Source: a virus
IMG/VR virus record: IMGVR_UViG_3300023087_000115
Coordinates: 1 to 23,111 of that record
Strand: one strand, 5' to 3'
DNA: 23,111 nucleotides
The notes under the pieces were generated by a model. That model searched no databases and had not been told where the DNA came from. It saw only the letters and a list, made by a program, of their open reading frames with translations. A program made the translations under genes and the position numbers. The stretch's first letter is position 1; the number at the start of each line of letters is the position of its first letter. Shown here piece by piece: positions 1-6,575 of the stretch.

Positions 1-39
1 AATCAAAGGTAAATAAATATGATTGGAGAGGAAAAAAAC

Positions 40-297
40 ATGGACCTAAAATTACATGACGTTCCAACAAAATATCATCATATTTTGAACGAACTCTGGA
101 GCTGTAATTCTGATATGGATGTTGCAATATATCTTTATCAATGCCATCCTCAAAAAAGAAAAATTGCAGAATCACTAATAGAACTTATTAAGTTAGAAAT
201 TATTGACAGCAATTTTGAATCTCTTTCTAAAAAATACATACCAGAAGATTTCAACGATAAACTAATGGATATTATTAAAAATGGCCCTTCAAGTTAG
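40..297 (+). CDS. Small hypothetical phage protein
   Basis: An 85-residue, charged and mostly helical-looking protein with no motif I recognise. The start at 40 is chosen because GGAGAGG (25-31) lies 8 bases upstream; an in-frame ATG at 19 would add 7 residues and has only a weak AAAGG. The 3' end overlaps the next gene by 17 bases, which is typical of this cluster and points to translational coupling. The 39 bases before it hold a stop codon at 10-12 that may end an upstream gene. Confidence 0.7.
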   Translation: MDLKLHDVPTKYHHILNELWSCNSDMDVAIYLYQCHPQKRKIAESLIELIKLEIIDSNFESLSKKYIPEDFNDKLMDIIKNGPSS

Positions 298-556
298 AAC
301 AGTATCAGAACCAACATATGAAGAAGATGGTGTCAATTATGGCACACCAACCAATATGATTGAAAGAATTAAATATTTAGAAGATGAAGTAGCAAGGTTA
401 GAGTCAGAGTTATCTCTTCTCAGTACTGGTTACAATCAATCTTGGCAAGAATATGAAACAAGAACTAATGATATATATTCAAATAAATATCTCAGACAAA
501 GAGGATTTGATGAATATGGATATTATGGAGAAAATAATGGCCCAGTTGGGGATTGA
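281..556 (+). CDS. Hypothetical phage protein with short coiled coil
   Basis: A 91-residue acidic protein. Residues about 30-48 (IKYLEDEVARLESELSLL) form a heptad-like coiled coil, and the C-terminus is rich in Tyr, Gly and Asn. There is no clear Shine-Dalgarno before the ATG at 281, so it may be coupled to the upstream gene it overlaps; an in-frame ATG at 356, just before the coiled coil, is an alternative start. No known family is recognised. Confidence 0.65.
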   Translation: MALQVRTVSEPTYEEDGVNYGTPTNMIERIKYLEDEVARLESELSLLSTGYNQSWQEYETRTNDIYSNKYLRQRGFDEYGYYGENNGPVGD

Positions 557-570
557 TTAGGAGAAGAAAT

Positions 571-789
571 ATGGAAGATGGCCCACTAAAATATGCAGTA
601 GAATGCCAGAAGTTTGATAAGGTTGTGTCTGAGGTATTCGAAAGAACTTATATATCGCAAGGACGCATGTATTCAACTAAGGTAAAAAGGTCATATTTTC
701 CAAATGGAGATTATCAAGACACTTCAAATACAGAATTTGTAACAAAAGTAAGTGACTATGCTATGAAAGAGTGGCATGGGGAAAAATAA
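571..789 (+). CDS. Small hypothetical phage protein
   Basis: A 72-residue protein of unknown function. AGGAG at 559-563, 7 bases upstream, decides for the ATG at 571; a longer reading from 553 lacks this signal. The stop codon overlaps the next start (TAATG at 787-791), so the two genes are translationally linked. No motif or membrane segment is visible. Confidence 0.7.
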   Translation: MEDGPLKYAVECQKFDKVVSEVFERTYISQGRMYSTKVKRSYFPNGDYQDTSNTEFVTKVSDYAMKEWHGEK

Positions 790-1025
790 TGGACGAAATG
801 GATGAATTTATAGACGAGCTGGAGTCAAAAGTTCGTTCTATTAGACAATCTATTAGAAAGTTTTATTTAGACTTCCCTCAATACTCTCCAGAATTTCGAG
901 GAAAAAGTAAAGAAGAAATAATGCATACTCAAAAAGTAAGAGACATGCAAAAACGGATGATGGAACCCAAACAAATGTCGGATGCAGAGAAAATTCGGCG
1001 AGCCATCGCAAGACATAGTGAATAA
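789..1025 (+). CDS. Small charged hypothetical protein
   Basis: A 78-residue, highly charged helical protein (Asp/Glu N-terminus, Lys/Arg/Met-rich C-terminus). The ATG at 789 is preferred because it overlaps the upstream stop and follows GGGGAAAA; a GTG at 771 would add six residues. No family is recognised. Ten bases separate it from the methyltransferase gene that follows. Confidence 0.65.
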   Translation: MDEMDEFIDELESKVRSIRQSIRKFYLDFPQYSPEFRGKSKEEIMHTQKVRDMQKRMMEPKQMSDAEKIRRAIARHSE

Positions 1026-1034
1026 GGTGATATT

Positions 1035-1598
1035 ATGGGTAAAAGAAGTAAATTTGAACACAGAAAAAATGACTTTTACCCAACTCCAATAGAAGCAGTC
1101 CAGCCTCTAGTGGAATTCCTTCCAAAACACATATTTAAGTTTTACGAGCCTTGTGCTGGTGATGGTAGACTTGTAAACCATCTACACAAATTGTCGCCAG
1201 GAATATCTATGGGCCACACAGATATAGACCCACAATGTGATTGGGTAGGAAAGAAAGATGCCTTTGAAGTAAAATTTCCACTCAATATAGACTATATCAT
1301 CACAAATCCACCTTGGTCTCGGTGGTTGTTACATCCATTAATACTGCACTTTTCTAAACAAGCACCCACTTGGCTACTGTTTGATGCTGACTGGATTCAC
1401 ACAAAACAGGCAGTCCAATATCTACCTCTTTGTAAAAAAGTGGTATCTATTGGGCGTGTTAAGTGGATAGAGGACAGTAAGCACACTGGTAAAGATAATA
1501 GTTGCTGGTATTTATTTGATTATAATGATACTACTAGTGAAACTACATTTCATCCAAACCCAAAATGGACACAAGAATGCTTACAAATCCCGATTTAG
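1035..1598 (+). CDS. DNA N6-adenine-type methyltransferase
   Basis: A 187-residue Rossmann-type methyltransferase. An N-terminal FYPTP precedes SAM-binding motif I (EPCAGDGRL, residues 38-46), an acidic DIDP at 63-66 fits motif II, and the catalytic NPPW (91-94) is the amino-methyltransferase motif IV. It is short, with no evident target-recognition domain, as is common for phage orphan methyltransferases. AAGGTGA gives a good ribosome site 7-8 bases before the ATG. The likely role is methylation of an exocyclic amine, most likely adenine N6, in phage DNA as protection from host nucleases; target sequence and activity are inferred. It overlaps the next gene by 34 bases. Confidence 0.85.
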   Translation: MGKRSKFEHRKNDFYPTPIEAVQPLVEFLPKHIFKFYEPCAGDGRLVNHLHKLSPGISMGHTDIDPQCDWVGKKDAFEVKFPLNIDYIITNPPWSRWLLHPLILHFSKQAPTWLLFDADWIHTKQAVQYLPLCKKVVSIGRVKWIEDSKHTGKDNSCWYLFDYNDTTSETTFHPNPKWTQECLQIPI

Positions 1599-2098
1599 AA
1601 GAATTGATAGAATTACTATCAAAGCTTACAACAAATACAAAAATATACCTTGGATGTGACTCGATTAGATTTTTAGATAAAAGAGGTAAAAAAATGGGCA
1701 GATATGCCACCGTTCTTATTGTTCATATGGACGGAAAGCATGGATGTAGGATTTTTTCAAATATATCTTACGAACCAGACTATGATGTAAAGAAATCCAG
1801 ACCGAAAATCAGATTGTTGAATGAAGTGCGAAAGGTGTGCGAGCTATATCAACAAGTTATACCTTATATAGATGAATTTGATATTGAAGTACATCTGGAT
1901 ATTAACACAGACCCAAAACATGGTAGTAATTGTGTTGCAAATGAAGCAGCAGGCTATGTTTTAGGTATGACAGGAATTGAACCAAAACTAAAACCAGAAA
2001 GTTGGGCTGCAAGTTTTGGAGCAGATGGGGTTGCTCACGGTAGACATAAGAGAGAGGCCCAAAAACAACCAACATGGGCATATGAGGCAATCCTATGA
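1565..2098 (+). CDS. YkuK/DUF458-like RNase H-fold protein
   Basis: A 177-residue protein with the hallmarks of the YkuK (DUF458) family. A first strand ending YLGCDS (residues about 28-33) carries the first acidic residue; a second region has VHLDIN near residue 109; and the C-terminal part has GYVLGM, KPESWAAS and GADGVAHG. The family is predicted to adopt an RNase H fold, but its substrate is not known to me. The gene starts inside the methyltransferase gene; an in-frame ATG at 1577 is an alternative. It ends in a 4-base overlap (ATGA) with the next gene. Confidence 0.7.
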   Translation: MDTRMLTNPDLEELIELLSKLTTNTKIYLGCDSIRFLDKRGKKMGRYATVLIVHMDGKHGCRIFSNISYEPDYDVKKSRPKIRLLNEVRKVCELYQQVIPYIDEFDIEVHLDINTDPKHGSNCVANEAAGYVLGMTGIEPKLKPESWAASFGADGVAHGRHKREAQKQPTWAYEAIL

Positions 2099-2397
2099 TA
2101 AGATATCTTGGCAGAGTTACAATAGCATTTTCTATTTTTCTAAACAGTCTCTTTGGCGGTAGAAATAATCAAACTCTATCAGCACAACAATATGAGAGAC
2201 AAAGACAGGGAAAATGGAATTTATGTTGGATCATTGATAAATTATTTGCGTTTGAAGGCGACGGCCATTGTCTAGAAGCATGGATAAAATGGCAAATCAT
2301 ACACAGAGCAATGGATGATTATAAAAACATTGCAGAAAAGTACTATAGAAGAGAAGTCGGATATGAAAAACAAGAATCATTTAAGCGGATGTTGTGA
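2095..2397 (+). CDS. Conserved small phage protein with N-terminal hydrophobic segment
   Basis: 100 residues. Residues about 5-20 (LGRVTIAFSIFLNSLFGG) form one hydrophobic segment, either a signal anchor or an uncleaved signal. It is followed by a polar region with NQTLSAQQ, GKWNLCWIIDKLF and HCLEAWIKW. I recall this pattern as a recurring small protein in T4-like marine phages, without known function. It overlaps both neighbours, so it belongs to the tightly packed operon. Confidence 0.65.
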   Translation: MIRYLGRVTIAFSIFLNSLFGGRNNQTLSAQQYERQRQGKWNLCWIIDKLFAFEGDGHCLEAWIKWQIIHRAMDDYKNIAEKYYRREVGYEKQESFKRML

Positions 2398-2536
2398 TGA
2401 TGTTGATATAATACAAACGGAAGGGGCAGTTTATACTCCCAATGGATGGAGAGTCAGATATATCTTGACAATTTGCGATAATTGTGGTAGTATAAAGGCA
2501 AGATCTAATTTTTATGATGCAGAGGAGCGAATATGA
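2363..2536 (+). CDS. Small cysteine-rich hypothetical protein
   Basis: 57 residues with a CC pair near the N-terminus and a CDNCG motif near residue 41. These four cysteines could bind one zinc ion as a mini zinc ribbon. The start at 2363 is chosen because the longer frame from 2315 runs deep into the upstream gene; its ribosome site (AGAAG) is weak. It overlaps the next gene by 4 bases. Function unknown. Confidence 0.55.
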   Translation: MKNKNHLSGCCDDVDIIQTEGAVYTPNGWRVRYILTICDNCGSIKARSNFYDAEERI

Positions 2537-2892
2537 GTATGCATTTAGTTGGGCCATATATGACCACAACAAATACCAAGAAAAGAAAATCTAAAAAGAA
2601 GTCAAAATCACTTCTACAAGCAGAAGCTGATCACGAAAAGTTCTTAAAACGCATGGGCGTGGGTAAAAGTAAGACAGAATATCGTGCTGACCTGCCGAGC
2701 TACAAGTGTATAAACACAAACATTGTTCCAACTTCTGATGTCATTTGTAGTAATGGATCAAGGAAAGAGAGAAACATATATAGTGGTGAACGTCAATTGA
2801 TAGGAGTTGCCACAATGCACAAGTCAAATATGGTGCCTATTTTTGCAGACAAGAAAGAAGATGCTAAAGAAATTGCAAAAATGAGGCGATAA
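2533..2892 (+). CDS. Conserved hypothetical phage protein, basic N-terminus
   Basis: 119 residues. After MSMHLVGPYM there is a strongly basic run (KKRKSKKKSKS, residues about 16-26), then a helical segment and a C-terminal part with GERQLIGVATMHKSNMVPIF. The layout resembles a small protein common in marine and enteric phages, whose last part carries a short conserved G-x-A-x-M-H-K-S-N-x-x-P-x-F pattern. Function unknown; the lysine cluster suggests nucleic-acid contact. GAGGAG (2521-2526 region) supports the start. Confidence 0.7.
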   Translation: MSMHLVGPYMTTTNTKKRKSKKKSKSLLQAEADHEKFLKRMGVGKSKTEYRADLPSYKCINTNIVPTSDVICSNGSRKERNIYSGERQLIGVATMHKSNMVPIFADKKEDAKEIAKMRR

Positions 2893-3089
2893 TGAAAGAC
2901 CCACTAGAGTTTCGTAAAAAATATCAGGGTATTATAGAAAACTTGACGAATAATGCAGATCAATGTGCATATCAGTGGGCTCTCAGTGGTGAAAATGAAT
3001 GGTTGGCAGGATATTATATGTACGTGAAAAAGATTGAAGTCCTAAAGACATGGATAAAAGAACGCGAGAAAGAAGAAAATGACAAATGA
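2892..3089 (+). CDS. Small hypothetical phage protein
   Basis: 65 residues, helical, with an aromatic-rich centre (AYQWALSGENEWLAGYYMY). It starts one base before the upstream stop ends and overlaps the next gene by 11 bases. No function can be assigned. Confidence 0.65.
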   Translation: MKDPLEFRKKYQGIIENLTNNADQCAYQWALSGENEWLAGYYMYVKKIEVLKTWIKEREKEENDK

Positions 3090-3330
3090 GACAAAGCTCA
3101 TACTCATCACAGATTTTATCGAACAAAAATTGAGAAAAGAAAAAGAATTAGAATATTATTTGAAAGAATTGGAAGAACTTCAGCGTAAAATTGGATATTT
3201 GCGCCAAGAAGTAAATCTTACCAACACAATTATCAACATGATAAAGACAGATACGATATATGATATCAAAGAAAAGATGCTCACTGAAGAAAAGGTGATA
3301 CAATTACCAGAGGAAGATATAGATGCCTGA
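3079..3330 (+). CDS. Small coiled-coil protein
   Basis: 83 residues. Residues about 13-50 are a continuous charged heptad pattern (EQKLRKEKELEYYLKELEEL and following), so a coiled-coil dimer is likely. Nothing further is recognised. AGAAAG lies just upstream of the ATG, and the 3' end overlaps the following tiny membrane-protein gene by 8 bases. Confidence 0.65.
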   Translation: MTNETKLILITDFIEQKLRKEKELEYYLKELEELQRKIGYLRQEVNLTNTIINMIKTDTIYDIKEKMLTEEKVIQLPEEDIDA

Positions 3331-3421
3331 TTGGATGCTCATTGGATTGCTTGTTTTGGTTGTTTGTGTCATAATTCTTATCACGGAATTGATAGAATCA
3401 TGGTGGACAGGAAGAAAATAA
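3323..3421 (+). CDS. 32-residue single-pass membrane protein
   Basis: A 32-codon gene that standard length cutoffs would miss. Residues 5-21 (MLIGLLVLVVCVIILIT) are one transmembrane helix with a short charged tail ending WWTGRK. GAGGAAG ends 6 bases before the ATG, and the gene overlaps its neighbour by 8 bases, matching the coupling pattern of the cluster. It could be a holin-like or membrane-anchored phage peptide; function is not known. Confidence 0.6.
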   Translation: MPDWMLIGLLVLVVCVIILITELIESWWTGRK

Positions 3422-3422
3422 A

Positions 3423-3548
3423 ATGACAGATGATGAAATTCGTGAAATGATAGAAATGTTTCCAAATCTACCTAACCCCACTCACTATCCACAGACATTT
3501 CTCTACTATGTGAACCTGTATCGTTTTCTAAAATCTTTCGGGAACTAA
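3423..3548 (+). CDS. 41-residue conserved phage protein
   Basis: A 41-residue protein starting MTDDEIREMIEMFPNLPNP. The pattern PNP-x-H-Y-P-x-x-F-x-Y-Y-x-x-L-Y-x-F/Y occurs in small uncharacterised proteins of T4-like phages as I recall them. It starts one base after the preceding stop and converges on the minus-strand glutaredoxin gene, overlapping its 3' end by 21 bases. Function unknown. Confidence 0.6.
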   Translation: MTDDEIREMIEMFPNLPNPTHYPQTFLYYVNLYRFLKSFGN

Positions 3549-3803
3549 TTTTGCAACAAATTGCTCATAGCCACCGACATATTCCCACTCTCCATTTACT
3601 TCTGCCCAGATTTGAGGCACAGTCTTAGGACGAGCTCCTGTTGAAAACTCTTTTTCATAATCATTGACAAGCATTGCTTTCACTCTGGTGGATTGAATAT
3701 CATATTCATCAATCTCAATACCACGATCTTTACAGAGTGCTGCCGTTGCTTTACAGTATCCACAATTCTCTTTTGTGTACATTCTAATTCGTGCTACATT
3801 CAT
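3528..3803 (-). CDS. Glutaredoxin
   Basis: A 91-residue thioredoxin-fold protein, close to the usual glutaredoxin length. The redox-active CGYC follows the first strand (IRMYTKENCGYC), the cis-proline loop is TVPQIW, and GGYEQF matches the glutathione-binding end of the family. It likely reduces phage or host ribonucleotide reductase or mixed disulfides with glutathione as donor, as T4 NrdC does. The start at 3803 is chosen for GGAG 9 bases upstream; in-frame ATGs at 3818 and 3821 would overlap that site. It is a lone minus-strand gene between + strand genes. Confidence 0.85.
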   Translation of the reverse strand: MNVARIRMYTKENCGYCKATAALCKDRGIEIDEYDIQSTRVKAMLVNDYEKEFSTGARPKTVPQIWAEVNGEWEYVGGYEQFVAKLVPERF

Positions 3804-3833
3804 CTTACAAATCTCCATCATAATATATAGGGT

Positions 3834-4019
3834 ATGTCACAAGAGAAAAAAATAAGCATTGTCGATAAAGTTCTGCTAGTCATCATTGTTGTTGTATGGC
3901 TAGATCAAGAATTTTTCAAATTCACAGAACCCTCTCATAAGAAATTTCTTTCATTCTTTGAGCCAACAACTTCTGTTGTTCACGCTTTTCTTCGATTAGG
4001 TGAAAAACCGCTAAAATAG
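3834..4019 (+). CDS. Small membrane protein, hypothetical
   Basis: 61 residues with one hydrophobic segment near residues 9-23 (VDKVLLVIIVVVWL) followed by a polar aromatic region. The ATG lacks a convincing ribosome site and lies just upstream of the divergent glutaredoxin start, so initiation is uncertain. No family recognised. Confidence 0.5.
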   Translation: MSQEKKISIVDKVLLVIIVVVWLDQEFFKFTEPSHKKFLSFFEPTTSVVHAFLRLGEKPLK

Positions 4020-4022
4020 TTC

Positions 4023-4051
4023 TTGACACGAAAGAACGAATCATCTATACT
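4023..4051 (+). promoter_or_regulatory. Sigma-70-type promoter
   Basis: TTGACA (4023-4028), 17-base spacer, TATACT (4046-4051), close to the bacterial housekeeping consensus. It precedes the gene at 4081, whose AAAGGAAA ribosome site follows at about 4068. Confidence 0.8.
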
Positions 4052-4080
4052 GATAATGTAGAAAGAAAAAGGAAATTCTT

Positions 4081-4287
4081 ATGAACCTACCTCTTGAAAT
4101 TGGCCAGTCATTCATTCGTCGCTATTCAGACTATGTTGCAACAGGAGAGATCACTTCGATTTCCACTGATGCCGATGACGAAACTCTGATCACTGTGATG
4201 TTTGACGATGGTGCGGTAAAAGTCTACACCGAAAACTGCATAGAGCAAAACTTGGGCCGCCGCATGATAGTTTTAGATGATGCATAA
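4081..4287 (+). CDS. Small hypothetical protein, beta-rich
   Basis: 68 residues with alternating strands (VATGEITSIS, LITVMFDDGAVKVYT), which suggests a small SH3-like or KOW-like barrel. First gene behind the 4023-4051 promoter, with AAGGAAA 7 bases before the ATG. Its 3' end overlaps the next gene by 11 bases. Function unknown. Confidence 0.7.
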   Translation: MNLPLEIGQSFIRRYSDYVATGEITSISTDADDETLITVMFDDGAVKVYTENCIEQNLGRRMIVLDDA

Positions 4288-4462
4288 TTTCTCGCTTCTA
4301 GATTGTATGATGATACTCATATTTTCTCACTTGCTTTATTTTAGTGTTCTACTTCTATTTCTCACAGGAAGTCCAGGCGCAACAATTCTCGGCTGGTTCT
4401 TTTGGGAGATATGGAAAGGTTATGAAAAATGGAGATTGACAAATGACAACTATTTTACATAA
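4277..4462 (+). CDS. Small membrane protein, hypothetical
   Basis: 61 residues; about residues 9-30 (DCMMILIFSHLLYFSVLLLF) form a transmembrane helix, followed by a Trp-rich region (GWFFWEIWKGYEKW). Two tandem ATGs (4277, 4280) are possible starts and neither has a strong ribosome site; overlap with both neighbours suggests coupling. Function unknown. Confidence 0.55.
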   Translation: MMHNFSLLDCMMILIFSHLLYFSVLLLFLTGSPGATILGWFFWEIWKGYEKWRLTNDNYFT

Positions 4463-4703
4463 GTCTGGCCCACAACCTTGGGAAGCCAACAAACAAACTT
4501 CATCTTCCAACAAGCCTCCATACGCAATCATGATCGAGTTCGATAATGACGAATGGATGTATGTCTGTGAAGGATCACAATGGCAAGAATCAAAGGACAA
4601 TCCAGTACTCTATGATACATATGAAGAAGCTCTAGAAGCATCTAAAGTCTGGAATAATCCTCGCATAGTTTCTTATCATATTTCCGCTGCTGACCGCGGC
4701 TAG
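4443..4703 (+). CDS. Small hypothetical phage protein
   Basis: 86 residues with a Ser/Gln-rich N-terminus and a compact C-terminal part (PYAIMIEFDNDEWMYVCEG, then YDTYEEALEASKVWN). The strand-strand-helix order resembles small single-domain phage proteins of unknown role. GGAG about 7 bases before the ATG supports the start. Confidence 0.6.
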   Translation: MTTILHKSGPQPWEANKQTSSSNKPPYAIMIEFDNDEWMYVCEGSQWQESKDNPVLYDTYEEALEASKVWNNPRIVSYHISAADRG

Positions 4704-4740
4704 ACCGGAGCCCATTTTCTCTCTTTCTAAGGAGTTTCAA

Positions 4741-4805
4741 ATGATACGAGAAAGGGTTTCACAATGAGGAAGAATTTTGCCTTTTTTGGAGTAAATTATA
4801 TATAA
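4741..4805 (+). other. Two tandem mini-ORFs (8 and 13 codons) with good ribosome site
   Basis: AAGGAG about 7 bases before the ATG at 4741 precedes an 8-codon frame (MIRERVSQ), whose stop overlaps a second ATG at 4764 starting a 13-codon frame (MRKNFAFFGVNYI). TTTCTC (about 4717) can pair with GAGAAA (4748). This may be a leader peptide or a decayed gene between the genes ending at 4703 and starting at 4810. Nothing shows that either peptide is made. Confidence 0.25.
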
Positions 4806-4809
4806 CTGT

Positions 4810-5010
4810 ATGACAGGATTTATGAAGAAAAGAAAAGGTAAATATATTGCATATGACGCCAATGGAAAGGTGCTCATAATCTCACGATCTTTGACTGTAT
4901 GTAAGGAAGTCTTAGCGAGTATAATGAATAATGAAAGAGAACATTTGAATGAATCAGAAAAAGAAAAATATTATGCAAGGATACGACAAGAAGAAACATC
5001 CGATACTTGA
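4810..5010 (+). CDS. Small hypothetical phage protein
   Basis: 66 residues, basic N-terminus (MKKRKGKYIAYDANGKVLII), then a helical acidic tail. The ATG at 4822 (fifth codon) is an alternative start with AGGA only 3 bases upstream. The 3' part overlaps the next gene by 62 bases if that gene starts at 4949. Function unknown. Confidence 0.55.
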   Translation: MTGFMKKRKGKYIAYDANGKVLIISRSLTVCKEVLASIMNNEREHLNESEKEKYYARIRQEETSDT

Positions 5011-5272
5011 GCTTGAACAGAACATCTTAGACTGTTGGAAAGTCTGTGATGATATTGACTTGGTCTGGAAGGAAATGTATGATGGAAATCCAGAACCAAC
5101 TGAAGATCAGATTGCCAATGCTATGATAGGATTGAATCAGATCTATGAGTGGAAATTTCAGAGACTTTGGAATAATTTCGAAGAAGTCTTGAAGAAGAAT
5201 TCCGAGCCGCCGGATACCCATGAGAATGATGGCGAGAATTGGGAAAAATGGAGATTGAATGATGGAGATTGA
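4949..5272 (+). CDS. Conserved hypothetical phage protein
   Basis: Up to 107 residues. The core HPILELEQNILDCWKVCDDI followed by GLNQIYEWKFQRLWNNFEEV resembles a recurring helical protein of marine T4-like phages with no assigned function. The ATG at 4973 (ninth codon) would reduce the overlap with the preceding gene and is also possible. It is the last gene before a predicted terminator at 5345-5395. Confidence 0.65.
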   Translation: MNQKKKNIMQGYDKKKHPILELEQNILDCWKVCDDIDLVWKEMYDGNPEPTEDQIANAMIGLNQIYEWKFQRLWNNFEEVLKKNSEPPDTHENDGENWEKWRLNDGD

Positions 5273-5344
5273 TGGGAAAAGATGGGGAAAATTGGGATTC
5301 TTAGGGATATGATTTTCAGGAATCCGCTGCAGATTCTAGCTTTT

Positions 5345-5395
5345 GGGGGTTTAGCGAATATTTGAGACTGTTGAGTAAATCCCCCAGCCTTTTTT
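5345..5395 (+). terminator. Probable Rho-independent terminator
   Basis: GGGGGTTTA (5345-5353) pairs with TAAATCCCCC (5376-5385), including one G-U pair, across a 22-base loop. It is followed shortly by six T's (5390-5395). It would end the operon running from 4081 and insulate the ncRNA promoter at 5464. Confidence 0.55.
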
Positions 5396-5463
5396 CTGAG
5401 CCGCCTGAGAGATGCCGCTGAGAATTTCTGCCAAAATATTTTAAAAAAAATGCCGAATTGCCC

Positions 5464-5492
5464 TTGACATTTCATTGCGAATCACTTATATT
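5464..5492 (+). promoter_or_regulatory. Promoter of the structured ncRNA
   Basis: TTGACA (5464-5469), 17 bases, TATATT (5487-5492), preceded by GCCC as in several other promoters of this window. Transcription should start near 5499. No ORF with a ribosome site follows before the terminator at 5751. Confidence 0.8.
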
Positions 5493-5498
5493 AATATA

Positions 5499-5782
5499 TG
5501 TAAGAAGAAAAGATTTTAGACTCTTTTCCTCATATGTCCGTGCGGAGGGCAGGCCACCTGAAAGCACGATCTCTGGTGAATATATTCGCCCGTGAAATAT
5601 CGGTGACGTGAAACCCAGAGATGTTAGTTTCAATCAAACTAGAGCGGCAACGTCAATAAGTCCGTGCGGAGAGATTGGAGATACTAGCTGGGCGTATGAG
5701 GAAAAAAGTTTTTCTTCTTTTCCCTGTCTCCTTTCTATATGGGTAACTTAGAGCAGTCCTTCTTTGGCTGCTCTTTTTTTTT
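5499..5782 (+). ncRNA. Free-standing structured non-coding RNA, unknown class
   Basis: About 280 bases with its own promoter and an intrinsic terminator, and no plausible coding frame. A closing helix joins 5524-5534 to 5695-5705 (11 Watson-Crick pairs) and can extend inward to 5540/5689 with wobbles. Inside, ATCTCTGG pairs with CCAGAGAT (8 bp). TGACGT in that loop matches ACGTCA downstream, giving a likely pseudoknot. TAGTTT-caatc-AAACTA is a hairpin. GTCCGTGCGGAG occurs twice (5536-5547 and 5660-5671), once in the closing helix and once free. It does not match RNase P, 6S, tmRNA or group I intron cores that I know. Confidence 0.75.
5751..5782 (+). terminator. Rho-independent terminator of the ncRNA
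   Basis: GAGCAG (5751-5756) pairs with CTGCTC (5768-5773) over an 11-base loop, followed by nine T's (5774-5782). Confidence 0.85.
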
Positions 5783-5803
5783 GAAAAAAGTTTTAAAAAG
5801 CTC

Positions 5804-5832
5804 TTGACAGTGGCCGATTATAATGTTACTAT
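5804..5832 (+). promoter_or_regulatory. Sigma-70-type promoter
   Basis: TTGACA (5804-5809), 17-base spacer, TACTAT (5827-5832). It drives the gene at 5866. It lies 22 bases after the ncRNA terminator, so the two transcripts are separate. Confidence 0.75.
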
Positions 5833-5865
5833 GGCTATGCTAGCCAATAATGATTAGGAGATTAA

Positions 5866-6138
5866 ATGAGTATCGAATCATTAGCAGAAATTGCTGAATT
5901 AAATGCCTTACATGGAGTCTCTCCAGAAGAAGCTAGATTGAAATTCTTTGAGAATTTAAATGCTTCAATCATCAGAGATTACTTTGAAAAAGATATGGCA
6001 TGTCCCTGTGATGAATGCCCATTAAGAGACTCTTGTGCAGAGAGTTATGCAGAGTGTTCAGCATTTAGAAACTGGGCAGTAAAAGGACAATACGATGAGG
6101 CCACAATTGGAAAACATTTGAGAGTTCCTAAAGACTGA
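5866..6138 (+). CDS. Cysteine-rich conserved phage protein
   Basis: 90 residues. An N-terminal helical part is followed by a cysteine cluster near residues 46-64 (CPCDECPLRDSCAESYAEC) and then AFRNWAVKGQY. The spacing of six cysteines suggests metal binding, zinc or an iron-sulfur cluster; which one cannot be told from sequence. The combination C-x-A-F-R-x-W-x-x-x-G-x-Y is familiar from uncharacterised small phage proteins. It has its own promoter (5804), ribosome site (TAGGAG) and terminator (6166), so it is a single-gene transcription unit. Confidence 0.75.
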   Translation: MSIESLAEIAELNALHGVSPEEARLKFFENLNASIIRDYFEKDMACPCDECPLRDSCAESYAECSAFRNWAVKGQYDEATIGKHLRVPKD

Positions 6139-6165
6139 CCTTAGAAGAAAGTTTCTATCAAAAAA

Positions 6166-6191
6166 CCCTCTAGAGATTCTAGAGGGTTTTT
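6166..6191 (+). terminator. Rho-independent terminator
   Basis: CCCTCTAGA (6166-6174), loop GAT, TCTAGAGGG (6178-6186), then five T's. The perfect 9-bp stem with A's on the 5' side could also act on the minus strand. Confidence 0.9.
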
Positions 6192-6575
6192 GCGTATCTG
6201 GGGGTGACTTCAAGCTAAAAGCTTATGAGCAATTATTTATAATTCTGTGAATCTCATCTGCTAGAAATGAATAGAAAAGTTACAAAGAGTGCCCATATGA
6301 GCATCTTTTAGAGAGTTTCTGAGAGTTTCTGAAGTAGGGTCCCGGCAAAGCTTTCGTACAGCTTTAGCTCAGTTTAGCTTTCGTGACTTGAATTAGATAC
6401 CCCCCTAAACCTCAGCGTGTATCTTTAAATTTGTGGGTTCCCATCTGGAATGAGGCGGAAGTGTATAGCACCAGCCCCCCAGAATCTTTCAGTGTTTCTA
6501 AAAGTTTTTCCGAAAAAAATTTTTTTTGCTGGCTAAAAACCCAAAACCCTTTTTGGTAAGATCCTACATATTCAC
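6192..6575. other. 384-base region without a gene
   Basis: No supportable ORF on either strand and no clear promoter. Visible elements are tandem GAGAGTTTCT (near 6312-6331), repeated AGCTTTCGT and AGCTTTAGCT units (near 6350-6390), a C-run and an A/T homopolymer tract (about 6508-6528). It may hold a replication or packaging element or an untranslated RNA, but nothing identifies which. Confidence 0.3.

Noticed and set aside
5158-5475. Minus-strand 105-residue frame
   Set aside because: Crosses a terminator and lies opposite a conserved gene; Phe/Ser/Pro-rich translation is typical of a shadow.
5499-5782. RNase P, 6S RNA, group I intron or riboswitch identity for the ncRNA
   Set aside because: Core motifs of these families are not seen, and a terminator separates it from the next gene, so a leader or riboswitch role is unlikely.
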